Positions 53,563-62,627 of a DNA stretch of 64,000 bases are shown in pieces. Position 1 is the first letter of the stretch, and each line of letters begins with the position of its first letter. Source of the stretch: Paenibacillus gyeongsangnamensis (GTDB lineage: Bacteria; Bacillota; Bacilli; Paenibacillales; NBRC-103111); the NCBI RefSeq assembly GCF_027533625.1, contig NZ_JAQAGZ010000005.1, forward strand, positions 124,001-188,000, written 5' to 3'. The notes under the pieces were generated by a model. It did not search any database and had not been told where the DNA came from. It saw only the letters and a program-made list of their open reading frames with translations. The translations under genes and the position numbers were made by a program.

Positions 53563-53650
53563 GCAGACGCAGCTATGCAAGACGGCGTTTCTTATCCGGG
53601 ATGGATGGGTAACTATAAACAGGAAGAAACTTATAGGCGTTGTTCCATGC

Positions 53651-53748
53651 CCAGGATAAACGGCTACGCCGTCCTTGTCTTACAAGGACCAGCGCGTTTA
53701 TCAAGGTTGATGCGAAGCTATAAGCCTTCGAAAACTTATAAATCTTAT
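53651..53748 (-). repeat. Interspersed hairpin repeat, copy 3 (reverse orientation)
   Basis: It is nearly identical on the minus strand to the copy at 38061 across the GCTTCGCATCAACCTTG and ACAAGGACGGCGTAGCCG parts. One end abuts the inverted repeat of the IS element. It lies downstream of the aldo/keto reductase. Confidence 0.88.
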
Positions 53749-55177
53749 CACTAGCGTTGCATTAATTTTCTCTGAATGTTCATAATCTTCTGCCTTTTTA
53801 TCATCAGGGCATAAAAAAATCCTTTACAATGAAATGGCAGGTAGTTCCTGTCCATAATCCACTGAAAAGGATTAAGCCCATGGACAAGGATACTCTATTT
53901 TCTTCATTTGGTAAATGGTTAGCACCCATTTGTACGAAATCGTTCACGGAAAAAGTGAAGGAAACGAACCAAGATAAGTACGTTAAGAAATTCACTACGC
54001 TGTCCTATCTGAAGCTATTCCTTCATGCTCAGATTCAGCAGCGGGACGGACTGCGTGAAATCGCCGATGATGTGCTTTCGAAAGACTTCCAGAAAGAACT
54101 TGGGTTGAAATCGATCTCTGCTGCTCAATTGAGTCGGAAACATAACCAAGTCGATCCCGCTTTGCTGGAGCATGTTTTTATGCAGTTGGTTTTACGTATT
54201 CGCCAACATACATCGCCCTCCATGTTACGGAAGGATTTTAAAATCATTGACTCCACAACCATCGGACTGTGCTTGCAAAAGTACAAATGGGCAGAATTCC
54301 GAAAAACAAAAGCAGGTATTAAACTGCATTTCCGGCTGGAATACATCGATGATGAGACGGTCGTTCCCGAGAAAGTGACGATCACCTCGGCAAAAAAGAA
54401 TGATCGAACTCAGATGGATGCTTTAGTCAACGAACTCGGAGTCACCTATGTGTATGATCGCGGCTACATCGACTACGGGAGGTTCGATGATTACTGTGAT
54501 CGCGGCATTTTCTTCGTGACCCGAACGAAGAAGAATACGATGATTCGTCCGATAGAATCCTTTAGCTTGCCGCCAGAGAGCGCCGTTCTTACCGATGAAA
54601 TGGTCTATGTCGGTACCCCGCAAAAGAGAATGGAAAACGTGCTGCGTCTGATTCACACGGTAGATTCCGAGGGCAACCCTGTCGCCATTTTAACCAATCG
54701 ATTTGATCTGAATGCCGAAGAAATTGGACAGATCTACCGGGAACGGTGGGTGATTGAAACCTTTTTCAAATGGATGAAGCAGCACATCCGGATTAAGTCG
54801 TTTTACGGAACAAGCGAACAAGCCGTGATGAACCAAGTATGGACAGCACTGATTGCTTTTTGCTTACTGGTATTGGTGAAACTGGAAACAGGAACTCGTC
54901 ACAGCCTGCTTCAGCTCTACCGATGGTTGAAAATCTTATTATGGGATTCCGTTCAAGACTGGATGGAACGAATACATCGCTTGCCTCAAAGGATATCCGA
55001 GGGTAGACGAAAAAAGCAATAAGTACCGTTGTTAGATGGATGAGTAAATTACCATATAATTACCAAATGGACAGAGCTACCTTTCAGAGGTGATCGACCT
55101 TTTGGCGATGCGGCTTGAATCATTGTTCAGAATAATTCGACAACTTATCCAAACGATTTTAATGCAACGCTAGTGAT
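53747..55177 (+). mobile_element. Complete IS4-family insertion sequence
   Basis: A ~1431-bp element bounded by 19-bp perfect inverted repeats: ATCACTAGCGTTGCATTAA at 53747-53765 and its complement at 55159-55177. One transposase gene lies inside, on the plus strand. I find no target-site duplication at the flanks. The left end sits on the edge of the interspersed repeat copy at 53651. Confidence 0.9.
53880..55022 (+). CDS. IS4-family transposase
   Basis: A 380-residue DDE transposase. First Asp in KIIDSTTIGLCLQKY, second in YVYDRGYIDYGRFDDY, and Glu in the IS4 signature YRERWVIETFFKWMK (Y-x2-R-x3-E-x6-K). The N-terminal part (FTTLSYLKLFLHAQIQQRDGLREI) fits the DUF4372-like DNA-binding domain. 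All three acidic residues are present and the frame is intact, so it should be active. ATG 53880 (MDKDTLF) follows AAAGGATTA; the longer frame to 53829 is less likely. Confidence 0.92.
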   Translation: MDKDTLFSSFGKWLAPICTKSFTEKVKETNQDKYVKKFTTLSYLKLFLHAQIQQRDGLREIADDVLSKDFQKELGLKSISAAQLSRKHNQVDPALLEHVFMQLVLRIRQHTSPSMLRKDFKIIDSTTIGLCLQKYKWAEFRKTKAGIKLHFRLEYIDDETVVPEKVTITSAKKNDRTQMDALVNELGVTYVYDRGYIDYGRFDDYCDRGIFFVTRTKKNTMIRPIESFSLPPESAVLTDEMVYVGTPQKRMENVLRLIHTVDSEGNPVAILTNRFDLNAEEIGQIYRERWVIETFFKWMKQHIRIKSFYGTSEQAVMNQVWTALIAFCLLVLVKLETGTRHSLLQLYRWLKILLWDSVQDWMERIHRLPQRISEGRRKKQ

Positions 55178-55238
55178 TTTTCAATAAAAATTAAATACTT
55201 CTTTTATTTCCAAGATCATACTACAATTTTATTACATA

Positions 55239-55253
55239 ATGAAAGCGGTAACA
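55239..55253. promoter_or_regulatory. Candidate cre site (CcpA)
   Basis: ATGAAAGCGGTAACA matches the catabolite-responsive element consensus WTGnAAnCGnWnnCW at every fixed position. It lies 31 bp before the start of the hexarate/hexuronate operon, where CcpA would repress. Confidence 0.7.
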
Positions 55254-55283
55254 ATGCTGGGGAGAGAATAGGAGCTGCGGAGT

Positions 55284-56297
55284 ATGATGAAAGTTTCAAT
55301 CACGTCGTACACGGCTGATTTAACCGACGGCGATCTAAGACAATTAAACCAATTAGGGGTCGATTGCATTGATTTCGGAAAAGGCTCCGCCTTTGCGGGA
55401 GTAAAAGAGCAAGGCTATCCGGACCTGGACTCGCTCTTGAAGCTAAAGCGCAGAATTCGTTCCTTCGGACTGGATATTAACCGTGTGACTTTGCCGGATT
55501 TATCAACCAAGTTCATGAGGAATGAACCCGGATGCGAAAGAGAGCTGGAAAATTCGATCAACGCGATGAAGGTATTCGGCGAAGCGGGGATCCCGGTTGC
55601 CAGACAACGGTTTGAAGGGGATACGTTTCCTTATTTGACGACCAAATATCGTTCCATCCAAAGAGGGGGGGCCATCGCGCGCGGGGAGAGTCTAGGTTTT
55701 ACGAAGGAAAAGTTCGCGCACCCGACATTAGAGGAGCATGAAGCCTATTGGGAACGCTTCTGCGAAGCCTACAAAAAACTCGTTCCCGTGGCAGAGGATT
55801 ACAACGTGCTTTTAGGCATGCACCCGTCGGACGCGCCTCATCCGGAAACGGCCTTCGGCGGACTTGGTTATCATCGGATTATCGATGCGTTTCCAAGCAA
55901 GCATGTCGGCTATGTTTACTGTATCGGTACAAGAGCCGAAGAGGGGGGAAGTCCGCTTGTCTTGAATGAAATCAATCATTATGGCCGAAAAGGCAAGCTG
56001 TTCCTGGTTCATTTCCGTAATGTCAGGGGCAGTCTTCCGACAGCAGGCGCTTTCGAGGAGGCGCTGCTGGACGATGGCGACATGAACATGTTCAAGATTT
56101 TGCTGGAGCTTCGCAAGGTAGGCTTTAACGGCTGCTTGAACCCCGATCACGTTCCGATTCTGGAAGGGGTGCAGATCGAAAAGAACGACAGCTGGCCTAA
56201 TACTTGTATTCAATGGAATTATAACAACATCGGGTACGCATATTCCATCGGGTACATTAAAGCGCTGCTCGCAGCACTGGTTGAATTCGAAGGGTAA
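55284..56297 (+). CDS. Mannonate dehydratase-like (UxuA family) protein
   Basis: A 337-residue TIM-barrel protein of the UxuA/sugar-isomerase-like superfamily. Supporting segments: the barrel start VSITSYTADLTDGDLRQLNQLGVDCIDFG, GMHPSDAPH (metal His/Asp), KLFLVHFRNVRGSLP (His) and GCLNPDHVPIL (Asp/His). UxuA dehydrates D-mannonate to KDG. It is shorter and diverged from classic UxuA, so the substrate may differ. The downstream neighbours are an MFS carrier and GarD. AGGAG is 9 bp upstream of ATG. Confidence 0.75.
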   Translation: MMKVSITSYTADLTDGDLRQLNQLGVDCIDFGKGSAFAGVKEQGYPDLDSLLKLKRRIRSFGLDINRVTLPDLSTKFMRNEPGCERELENSINAMKVFGEAGIPVARQRFEGDTFPYLTTKYRSIQRGGAIARGESLGFTKEKFAHPTLEEHEAYWERFCEAYKKLVPVAEDYNVLLGMHPSDAPHPETAFGGLGYHRIIDAFPSKHVGYVYCIGTRAEEGGSPLVLNEINHYGRKGKLFLVHFRNVRGSLPTAGAFEEALLDDGDMNMFKILLELRKVGFNGCLNPDHVPILEGVQIEKNDSWPNTCIQWNYNNIGYAYSIGYIKALLAALVEFEG

Positions 56298-56329
56298 CCC
56301 TGTTTGTTACGACAAGGAGGAGAAATTCA

Positions 56330-57673
56330 ATGACCGGTCAGGAAACTCCGATCCATACGTTAACGAAGAAGACCAATGTGCGATACCTGATTCTAGCCAT
56401 CTTGTTCATCACGACCGTGATCAATTACTTGGACCGTTCCACGTTAGGCATTGCGGCCCCTGTCATGAAAAAAGACTTAGTTTTGGATGCGGTTACATTA
56501 GGCTTCGCTCTTTCCGCGTTTAACTGGGCATATACTTTTTTACAAATACCCGGAGGCTGGCTGCTCGACCGGTTCGGAGCGCGTGTCGTTTATGGCGCCG
56601 GTCTCTTCCTATGGTCCTTGTTTACCTTTTTCCAAGGGTATGTCGGCGGCTTTATCACGCTGTTCGCATTAAGATTTGTCGTCGGGCTGGCCGAAGCCCC
56701 TTCGTTTCCCGCGAACAGCCGAATCACAACGATGTGGTTTCCGCAGCACGAGCGCGGCAGCGCCGTTGCGATTTATAACTCCGCACAGTATTTCGGGCTG
56801 GCCATTTTTACACCGGTATTGGCGTGGCTTTTACAAAACTACGGATGGCATTCGATTTTTTATTATACGGGCGCGGCCGGCATCCTTTTATCCTTCTTTT
56901 GGTTTAAAATCGTGCGCGATCCCAAGAATCATCCCGGCGTAAATCAGGCTGAACTGGATTATATCAAGCAGGGCGGGGGCCTTACGGATGTGGGAGATAA
57001 GCCCAAGAAGGTGAAGTGGTCTCACGTACGTCTATTGTTGACGAACCGGCAAATGATCGGAATCTATATTGCGCAATTTGCTTTAAATACAATTGTATGG
57101 TTTTTCTTAACGTGGTTCCCCACCTATCTCGCCCAAGACAAAGGCATGTCCATGCTTAAGGTCGGGTTTATAGCCTCAATACCTTATATAGCGGCCTTCG
57201 CGGGCGGCATCGTTGGAGGATATGTTTCCGACCTGCTGCTGAAGAGCGGCAAGTCCTTGGCGGTAGCCCGCAAAACGCCGATTATTACGGGTTTCCTTCT
57301 TTCCAGCACCATTATATTAGCCAATTACACCAGTTCGATTGCCGCGATTATCGTGATCATGTCGGTTGCCTTTTTTGCAAAAGGATTGGCAGGCCTGACC
57401 TGGACGCTTGTTGGGGATATGTCGCCTAAAGAGCTGATTGGCATCAGTGGCGGCATTTTTAATACATTCGGCAACCTGGCCGGCATTGTGATTCCGATTC
57501 TGGTCGGCTATATCTTGGCCACAACCCATTCATTCAGCGGCGCCCTTCTGTTTATAGGCGTGATCCTGTTTATCGGAGCTCTTTCCTACATCTTCATCGT
57601 GAATAAGGTGGAAAGAATCGAATTACCCGAGGAAAGCGCCGCGGAACAGAACAATTCAACGATCGCCATCTAA
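56330..57673 (+). CDS. MFS transporter, likely hexarate/hexuronate (GudP/GarP/ExuT-like)
   Basis: A 447-residue carrier with 12 hydrophobic helices of the anion:cation symporter (ACS/Pht1-like) MFS subfamily. Motifs: [19 protein letters not shown] near the N-terminus, [40 protein letters not shown] and [13 protein letters not shown]. These are typical of D-galactarate/glucarate and hexuronate carriers. The gene follows the UxuA-like gene by 32 bp and precedes garD by 32 bp. AAGGAGG is 10 bp upstream of ATG. Confidence 0.88.
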   Translation: MTGQETPIHTLTKKTNVRYLILAILFITTVINYLDRSTLGIAAPVMKKDLVLDAVTLGFALSAFNWAYTFLQIPGGWLLDRFGARVVYGAGLFLWSLFTFFQGYVGGFITLFALRFVVGLAEAPSFPANSRITTMWFPQHERGSAVAIYNSAQYFGLAIFTPVLAWLLQNYGWHSIFYYTGAAGILLSFFWFKIVRDPKNHPGVNQAELDYIKQGGGLTDVGDKPKKVKWSHVRLLLTNRQMIGIYIAQFALNTIVWFFLTWFPTYLAQDKGMSMLKVGFIASIPYIAAFAGGIVGGYVSDLLLKSGKSLAVARKTPIITGFLLSSTIILANYTSSIAAIIVIMSVAFFAKGLAGLTWTLVGDMSPKELIGISGGIFNTFGNLAGIVIPILVGYILATTHSFSGALLFIGVILFIGALSYIFIVNKVERIELPEESAAEQNNSTIAI

Positions 57674-57705
57674 TCGCTCTTTGGAACAAGAAAGGGGAAC
57701 TCGTC

Positions 57706-59244
57706 GTGGCCATGCCCATCCATCAAAACGAAAAGCCGCTCTATATCCAAGTCAATCCTAAGGATAACGTTGCAATCATTGTCAATACGGGAGGATTGCC
57801 GTCAGGAACCGGGTTTCCTTGCGGTCTTCAGCTTAAGGAACATGTTCCGCAAGGCCATAAAGTGGCCTTAACGGATTTGGAGCAAGATGAAGCCATTATC
57901 CGCTACGGTGAAGTCATTGGCTATGCGGTCAGGCCGATCCCGCAAGGCTGCTGGATTGACGAATCGTTGGTCAGGCTGCCGGAGCCTCCCGACTTGGATG
58001 AGCTTCCCGTTGCAAACCGTGTGCCGGAACCGCTGCCGCCTCTTGAAGGATTTACGTTCGAAGGGTACCGGAATGCAGACGGCAGCGTCGGGACGAAAAA
58101 TATTTTAGGCATTACGACAAGTGTTCAATGTGTTGCCGGAGTCCTGGATTATGCGGTCAAACGGATTAAAGATGAGCTTCTCCCGAGTTATCCGAACGTA
58201 TCGGATGTCGTGGCATTGAATCATACCTATGGGTGCGGCGTGGCGATCCATGCCCCCGATGCGGTGATCCCGATCCGCACGCTTCAAAATATAAGCAGGA
58301 ACCCCAACTTCGGCGGTGAAATCATGGTCGTCGGTTTGGGGTGTGAGAAGCTGCTTCCGGAACGATTGATACCGGCCGGGGATCCGGCCGCTAGCCTCAT
58401 GTCGCTGCAGGATCATCAAGGGTTTATGCCCATGATTCAATCGATCATGAGCATGGCTGAAGAGCGCCTCAAGCGGTTAAACCGCCGGCAGCGCGTGACT
58501 TGCCCCGCATCCGATCTAGTCGTCGGCTTGCAATGCGGCGGGAGTGATGCCTTCTCCGGCGTTACGGCCAATCCGGCAGTCGGATACGCGGCGGATTTGC
58601 TCGTGCGCGCAGGGGCGACGGTCTTGTTCTCGGAGGTGACCGAAGTACGGGACGCCGTTCATTTGTTAACGCCCCGGGCAGTGAATGAAGAGGTCGGCCG
58701 CGCGCTGATTCGCGAAATGAAATGGTACGATCACTATTTGCAGAACGGTCAGGCGGACCGAAGCGCCAATCCGTCACCCGGCAATAAAAAAGGCGGATTG
58801 GTGAACGTTGTGGAGAAATCGCTGGGATCTATCGTGAAATCGGGCAGCAGTCCGATCGCAGGGGTGCTGTCTCCAGGCGAGAAGGCAGCTCAGAAAGGGT
58901 TAATCTTTGCGGCAACACCGGCCAGCGATTTTGTATGCGGCACGCTGCAGCTCGCTTCGGGGATCAATTTGCAAGTCTTTACGACCGGACGCGGGACGCC
59001 TTACGGCTTGGCTATGGCACCGGTGATCAAAGTATCGACCCGCAATGCATTATCGGAGCAGTGGCACGATCTGATCGATATCAACGCGGGACGCATTGCG
59101 ACGGGCGAGGCGACCATAGAAGAGGTCGGCTGGGAAATATTCCGGTTCATTCTAGACGTAGCCAGCGGCCGTAAGATAACGTGGGCGGATCATTGGGGAC
59201 TGCACAACGCATTAAGCTTGTTTAACCCCGCACCCGTAACCTGA
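57706..59244 (+). CDS. garD: Galactarate dehydratase
   Basis: A 512-residue cytosolic enzyme that dehydrates meso-galactarate to 5-keto-4-deoxy-glucarate. An N-terminal SAF-type domain has [27 protein letters not shown] and [17 protein letters not shown]. The catalytic part has [69 protein letters not shown] and ends NPAPVT. It matches GarD, not UxaA, over the whole length. It starts at GTG, with AAAGGGG 8 bp upstream, and is the last gene of the operon. Confidence 0.93.
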   Translation: MAMPIHQNEKPLYIQVNPKDNVAIIVNTGGLPSGTGFPCGLQLKEHVPQGHKVALTDLEQDEAIIRYGEVIGYAVRPIPQGCWIDESLVRLPEPPDLDELPVANRVPEPLPPLEGFTFEGYRNADGSVGTKNILGITTSVQCVAGVLDYAVKRIKDELLPSYPNVSDVVALNHTYGCGVAIHAPDAVIPIRTLQNISRNPNFGGEIMVVGLGCEKLLPERLIPAGDPAASLMSLQDHQGFMPMIQSIMSMAEERLKRLNRRQRVTCPASDLVVGLQCGGSDAFSGVTANPAVGYAADLLVRAGATVLFSEVTEVRDAVHLLTPRAVNEEVGRALIREMKWYDHYLQNGQADRSANPSPGNKKGGLVNVVEKSLGSIVKSGSSPIAGVLSPGEKAAQKGLIFAATPASDFVCGTLQLASGINLQVFTTGRGTPYGLAMAPVIKVSTRNALSEQWHDLIDINAGRIATGEATIEEVGWEIFRFILDVASGRKITWADHWGLHNALSLFNPAPVT

Positions 59245-59332
59245 TGTAAAGGATGAAAGCCGGATTCAGATGCATATTATTCCGTTATCCTTGGCAAATT
59301 AAGTCTTGAATCGATGACAGGGAGGTGAGCAG

Positions 59333-59521
59333 ATGGCTGACAATAATCAGAACCAGAACAATGCTGTTGAGAATACGACGAATGCGGTTAGAAACGGTTT
59401 GCAAAGGGCGACGAATTACGTACAGAATGCATTGGAAAATGCGGGCGAAGCAACGCAGAATGCAACGCAAAATTTGGTCAACAACGTAATGAATAACCAA
59501 GACGAAGAAAAAAATACATAA
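59333..59521 (+). CDS. Small Asn/Gln-rich amphipathic protein
   Basis: A 62-residue protein with an excess of Asn, Gln, Ala and Val (DNNQNQNNAVENTTNAV and ATNYVQNALENAGEATQN). The middle is an amphipathic helix. No signal peptide or Cys. A strong SD (GGGAGGTGAG, 3 bp before ATG) and a good terminator 41 bp downstream support expression. I do not recognise the family. Composition resembles small spore- or desiccation-associated proteins, but this is only resemblance. Confidence 0.6.
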   Translation: MADNNQNQNNAVENTTNAVRNGLQRATNYVQNALENAGEATQNATQNLVNNVMNNQDEEKNT

Positions 59522-59561
59522 AATCATCTTGCGGCTGTGATTAGCTGCATATAAAGCTTAT

Positions 59562-59599
59562 GAACGGTTACCCTTGAATGGGGTGACCGTTTATTTTTG
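59562..59599 (+). terminator. Terminator after the Asn-rich small gene
   Basis: ACGGTTACCC pairs with GGGTGACCGT around TTGAATG, followed by TTATTTTT. Confidence 0.85.
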
Positions 59600-59757
59600 T
59601 AAAAATTCCATAGCGCAGTCTGAAAATTTACATCGTTATAATGTATTTCTCTATCCTAATTGACATTTGTTTTTTACAATGAGAAGGTAAGAGTAATGTT
59701 ATTTTCATATACAGTCATACTAGCGTTCATTATTATGATTAAAGGAGACGAGTGAAA

Positions 59758-59928
59758 ATGCGAAAACATACGGCAATTTCCAAGCACGATCTCAAAGTAT
59801 ATGAGGATTATAAATCAGGCGAGGTTACCACTTATTTTCTATCTCCCGAGGAGCTTGGCAAATATAAAAATTTAAATGCACCCGAACGGGCTAAAATATC
59901 GTTTCACATCTTTCCGAACAAAAAATAA
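59758..59928 (+). CDS. Small hypothetical protein (56 residues)
   Basis: A short frame ATG to TAA coding for 56 residues. It starts MRKHTAISKHDLKVYEDYKS and has GEVTTYFLSPEELGKY and ERAKISFHIFPNKK later. It is basic and lacks Cys, a signal peptide and a membrane helix. AAAGGAG is 10 bp upstream and a strong terminator follows 43 bp after the stop. Its codon use looks bacterial and no competing frame exists. Family unknown. Confidence 0.55.
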   Translation: MRKHTAISKHDLKVYEDYKSGEVTTYFLSPEELGKYKNLNAPERAKISFHIFPNKK

Positions 59929-59971
59929 TAGATCGTCTATAACCCGACATTCGGGAATAGAACGGCTGAAG

Positions 59972-60009
59972 AATCTTCTCCTGTCCGGACCGGACAGGGA
60001 AGATTTTTT
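59972..60009 (+). terminator. Strong terminator
   Basis: AATCTTC plus CCTGTCCGG pairs with CCGGACAGG plus GAAGATT (one internal mismatch), followed by TTTT. It ends the 56-residue gene. Confidence 0.88.
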
Positions 60010-60116
60010 GCATTTAAGGGGAACTCTTACTTTTGGGTGGCTTGGATTATGATATCCTGAAAATTGGATTAAACTAGTACAATGTCGGCTTGGGGGAAAG
60101 GGGAGGTGGAGCGCCC

Positions 60117-60854
60117 ATGAAAAAGGATGATTTCGGAAACCGGATGAAGGAGTATGAGAATGCCTATCGGCACCGTTTGCCGCGGCGTCTTCCCGTGGTG
60201 CTAAGAATCGACGGCTGCCACTTTCATAGCTTTACCCGCGGGATGGGCAAGCCGTTCGACGAGCCGCTCACCCTGGCGCTATGGGATACATGTAAGTATT
60301 TGGCTGGGCAGATCATGGGCTGCAAGCTGGTTTATCACCAGAGCGACGAGATTTCGCTTCTCCTTACGAATGACGATCAATGGACTACCCAATCGTGGTA
60401 CGATAACAACCTGCAGAAAATGGTATCGGTGTCCGCCTCCATGGCCACGGCTAAGTTTAACGAAGCGATCAAGAAATATTATCCGGACAAGGAGCTGGCG
60501 ACCTTTGACAGCAGAGCCTGGGTGCTTCCGCAGGGCGAGGTAACGAACTATTTTATATGGCGGCAGCAGGATGCGATAAGGAATAGCATGTCGATGACGG
60601 CTCAGGCCCACTTCCCGCATCAGGAGCTTCATGGACTTGACGGGAAACGGCTGTTGGACAAGCTGCTGGCGGACAAGGGGATCGATTGGAACGAGCTTCC
60701 GGTCTGGCAGAAACGCGGGGTATGCATCACGAAACAGTCGTATTTCAAAGGGGAAGCCCGAAGAAGCAAGTGGGACGTGGACCCGGATACGCCGGTTTTT
60801 TCGCAGGATCGGGACTATATCGACCAATATGTCTATTCGGATAGGGATGAGTAA
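60117..60854 (+). CDS. Thg1-like protein (tRNA-His guanylyltransferase family, 3'-5' polymerase)
   Basis: A 245-residue member of the Thg1/TLP family, which adds nucleotides in the 3'-5' direction to RNA 5' ends. The palm domain shows VVLRIDGCHFHSFTRGMGKPFD (first metal Asp) and LVYHQSDEISLLLT (metal Asp/Glu near residue 76). SRAWVLPQGEVTNYFIWRQQDAIRNS and the C-terminal WQKRGVCI follow. In bacteria, TLPs repair 5'-truncated tRNAs rather than adding G-1 to tRNA-His. ATG 60117 has GGGGAGGTG 8 bp upstream; the frame to 60090 is rejected. The next gene overlaps it by 1 bp. Confidence 0.9.
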   Translation: MKKDDFGNRMKEYENAYRHRLPRRLPVVLRIDGCHFHSFTRGMGKPFDEPLTLALWDTCKYLAGQIMGCKLVYHQSDEISLLLTNDDQWTTQSWYDNNLQKMVSVSASMATAKFNEAIKKYYPDKELATFDSRAWVLPQGEVTNYFIWRQQDAIRNSMSMTAQAHFPHQELHGLDGKRLLDKLLADKGIDWNELPVWQKRGVCITKQSYFKGEARRSKWDVDPDTPVFSQDRDYIDQYVYSDRDE

Positions 60855-61294
60855 TGATGGAATGCGTCATTTTTATCGGTATCCAGGCTTCAGGCAAATC
60901 CACCTTCTTTAAAGAGCGGATGTTCAACTCCCACATTCGAATCAACTTGGACATGCTCAAGACCAGGCACAGGGAAATGATTTATTTAGAGGCTTCCTTC
61001 CAAGCCAAGCAGCCGTTTGTCGTAGACAACACCAATCCCACGGCCCAAGATCGGAGCAAGTACATCTTCCTTGCCAAAGAGCACAAATTCCGGGTAGCGG
61101 GATATTACTTCGAACCGGACTTCGCCGAATCGATGAAAAGAAATGAAGCGCGTACGGGGAAAGACAAAGTGCCGGAGGCAGGGATCAGGAGCGTCATGAA
61201 AAAGCTGCAGGTACCCGCATTCAGCGAAGGATTCGATGAGCTATACCGGGTCAGGACGGAAGAGGGGATGTTTTATGTTGAAGCTTGGATTTAA
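60854..61294 (+). CDS. T4 Pnkp-like polynucleotide 5'-kinase (P-loop)
   Basis: A 146-residue P-loop kinase. The Walker A is IGIQASGKSTFF (residues 7-18). INLDMLKTRHR (near 33) matches the Asp/Arg acceptor site of T4 polynucleotide kinase. KRNEARTGKDKVPEAGIRSVM (from about residue 94) matches the Pnkp lid: R-N, then K-x-VP, then R-S-M. Length fits the kinase domain alone, without phosphatase. It would phosphorylate a 5'-OH RNA end, the substrate that a Thg1-like polymerase needs activated. The start codon shares its A with the upstream TAA (TAATG). Confidence 0.85.
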   Translation: MMECVIFIGIQASGKSTFFKERMFNSHIRINLDMLKTRHREMIYLEASFQAKQPFVVDNTNPTAQDRSKYIFLAKEHKFRVAGYYFEPDFAESMKRNEARTGKDKVPEAGIRSVMKKLQVPAFSEGFDELYRVRTEEGMFYVEAWI

Positions 61295-61327
61295 TCTATC
61301 CATGTGTACCATTGCATATCCACCTGA

Positions 61328-61435
61328 AAATTTTGGGAAGAGGTAGCCGCGCTTCCGAGCGGTAAAGTCGACATCCAAAAAGTAAACGAGATCGGACAAA
61401 GGTACGGGTACATTAACGTTGGGGCACCTTTATAA
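61328..61435 (+). pseudogene. Remnant of a cupin-type gene (C-terminal end)
   Basis: A short frame reads KFWEEVAALPSGKVDIQKVN and continues through GQRYGYINVGAPL to TAA. Such an end (F-W-E-E-[VL]-A-A-L-P, then V-x-x-I-x-x-[KR]-Y-G) closes many cupin-domain proteins. An in-frame TGA stands immediately before, and no start or cupin core lies upstream. It is probably a deletion relic. The rest of 61295-61618 is noncoding and carries the next promoter. Confidence 0.4.
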
Positions 61436-61547
61436 CAAGCGCATGAGCGGATGACTTCTGAATTGTCAGAGTCATTCTTGTTTTCAAGGAAGCTACTTTA
61501 GGAGCATTACTTACCCTCAGGTAATTAGGTTAGCTTGCTGTAAGCTC

Positions 61548-61576
61548 TTACATGGAATCCCGATTGACTTTATAAT
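61548..61576 (+). promoter_or_regulatory. Promoter of the aldo/keto reductase gene
   Basis: TTACAT and TATAAT separated by 17 bp, 43 bp before the start. A TTACC-CTCA-GGTAA inverted repeat lies about 25 bp upstream of the -35 and may be an operator. Confidence 0.65.
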
Positions 61577-61618
61577 GAAAGAGTTCGGCCTATAACTAAC
61601 GATGGAGGGAATCGGACT

Positions 61619-62590
61619 ATGAAGTACCGTACGCTCGGTAAGACAGGGCTAAGCGTATCCGAAATCGGTTACGGCGCCTGGGGCATCGGCAAGAGCAGCT
61701 GGATCGGCGCGAGCGATGACGATTCGCTTCGCGCGCTGCACCAATCGATTGATTTGGGACTTACGTTTATCGATACGGCCCTCGGCTACGGCAATGGCCA
61801 CAGCGAACGTTTGGTCGGCCAGGTGGTGCGAGAACGTTCGGAGACGATTGCCGTAGCTTCAAAAATTCCGCCCAAAAACTACCAATGGCCGGCACGTCCC
61901 GGTGTGCCCGTAGAGGAGACGTTCCCGGCGGAGCATGTCATCGCATGCACGGAGCAAAGCTTGCGCAATTTGGGGCTGGACACCATCGACGTGCAGCAGT
62001 TCCACGTCTGGAACGACGATTGGGTCGGTCACGGCGATTGGCTGGAGGCGGTACGCAAGCTGAAGGAGCAGGGGAAGATCCGCTACTTCGGCATATCGAT
62101 CAACGATCACCAGCCGTCCAACGCGATTAAGCTGATCCGCTCCGGGGTCGTGGATTCGGTTCAAGTGATCTATAACGTGTTTGACCAGAGTCCGGAGGAT
62201 GAGCTGTTTTCCGCTTGTCTCGAGCATAACGTCGGAGTGATCGTTCGCGTGCCCTTCGACGAGGGCGGCTTGACCGGCCGGATCAACGAGGAGACGACGT
62301 TCCCCGAGGGCGATTTCCGTAACGGCTACTTCCGGGACGACCGCAAACGCCAGATCGCCGAGCGCAATCGGGCGATCGTCCAGGACTTAGGAGTAGGCCT
62401 CGACCGGCTGCCCGAGGTGGCGCTGCGGTACGTGCTCAGCCATCCGGCAGTGTCGACGGTGATTCCGGGGATGCGGTCCATCCGCAACGTCGAGAACAAC
62501 TGCGCCGTCAGCGACGGAAACCCGCTGAGCGACGAACAGCTTCGCATTCTGCGCAGGCATCGCTGGGTCCGCAATTTTTATCAGGGTTGA
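61619..62590 (+). CDS. Aldo/keto reductase
   Basis: A 323-residue (beta/alpha)8 NAD(P)H oxidoreductase. It begins [22 protein letters not shown] and keeps the catalytic Asp/Tyr ([20 protein letters not shown]), VASKIPP (Lys) and FHVW (His). The AKR C-terminal NADP site is [17 protein letters not shown]. The natural substrate is unknown. GGAGGG lies 9 bp before ATG. The next gene, an MFS carrier, follows by 37 bp and may share its transcript. Confidence 0.9.
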   Translation: MKYRTLGKTGLSVSEIGYGAWGIGKSSWIGASDDDSLRALHQSIDLGLTFIDTALGYGNGHSERLVGQVVRERSETIAVASKIPPKNYQWPARPGVPVEETFPAEHVIACTEQSLRNLGLDTIDVQQFHVWNDDWVGHGDWLEAVRKLKEQGKIRYFGISINDHQPSNAIKLIRSGVVDSVQVIYNVFDQSPEDELFSACLEHNVGVIVRVPFDEGGLTGRINEETTFPEGDFRNGYFRDDRKRQIAERNRAIVQDLGVGLDRLPEVALRYVLSHPAVSTVIPGMRSIRNVENNCAVSDGNPLSDEQLRILRRHRWVRNFYQG

Positions 62591-62627
62591 CGCCCGGCGA
62601 ATGTATCGATAGGAGAGAACCGCGCTT

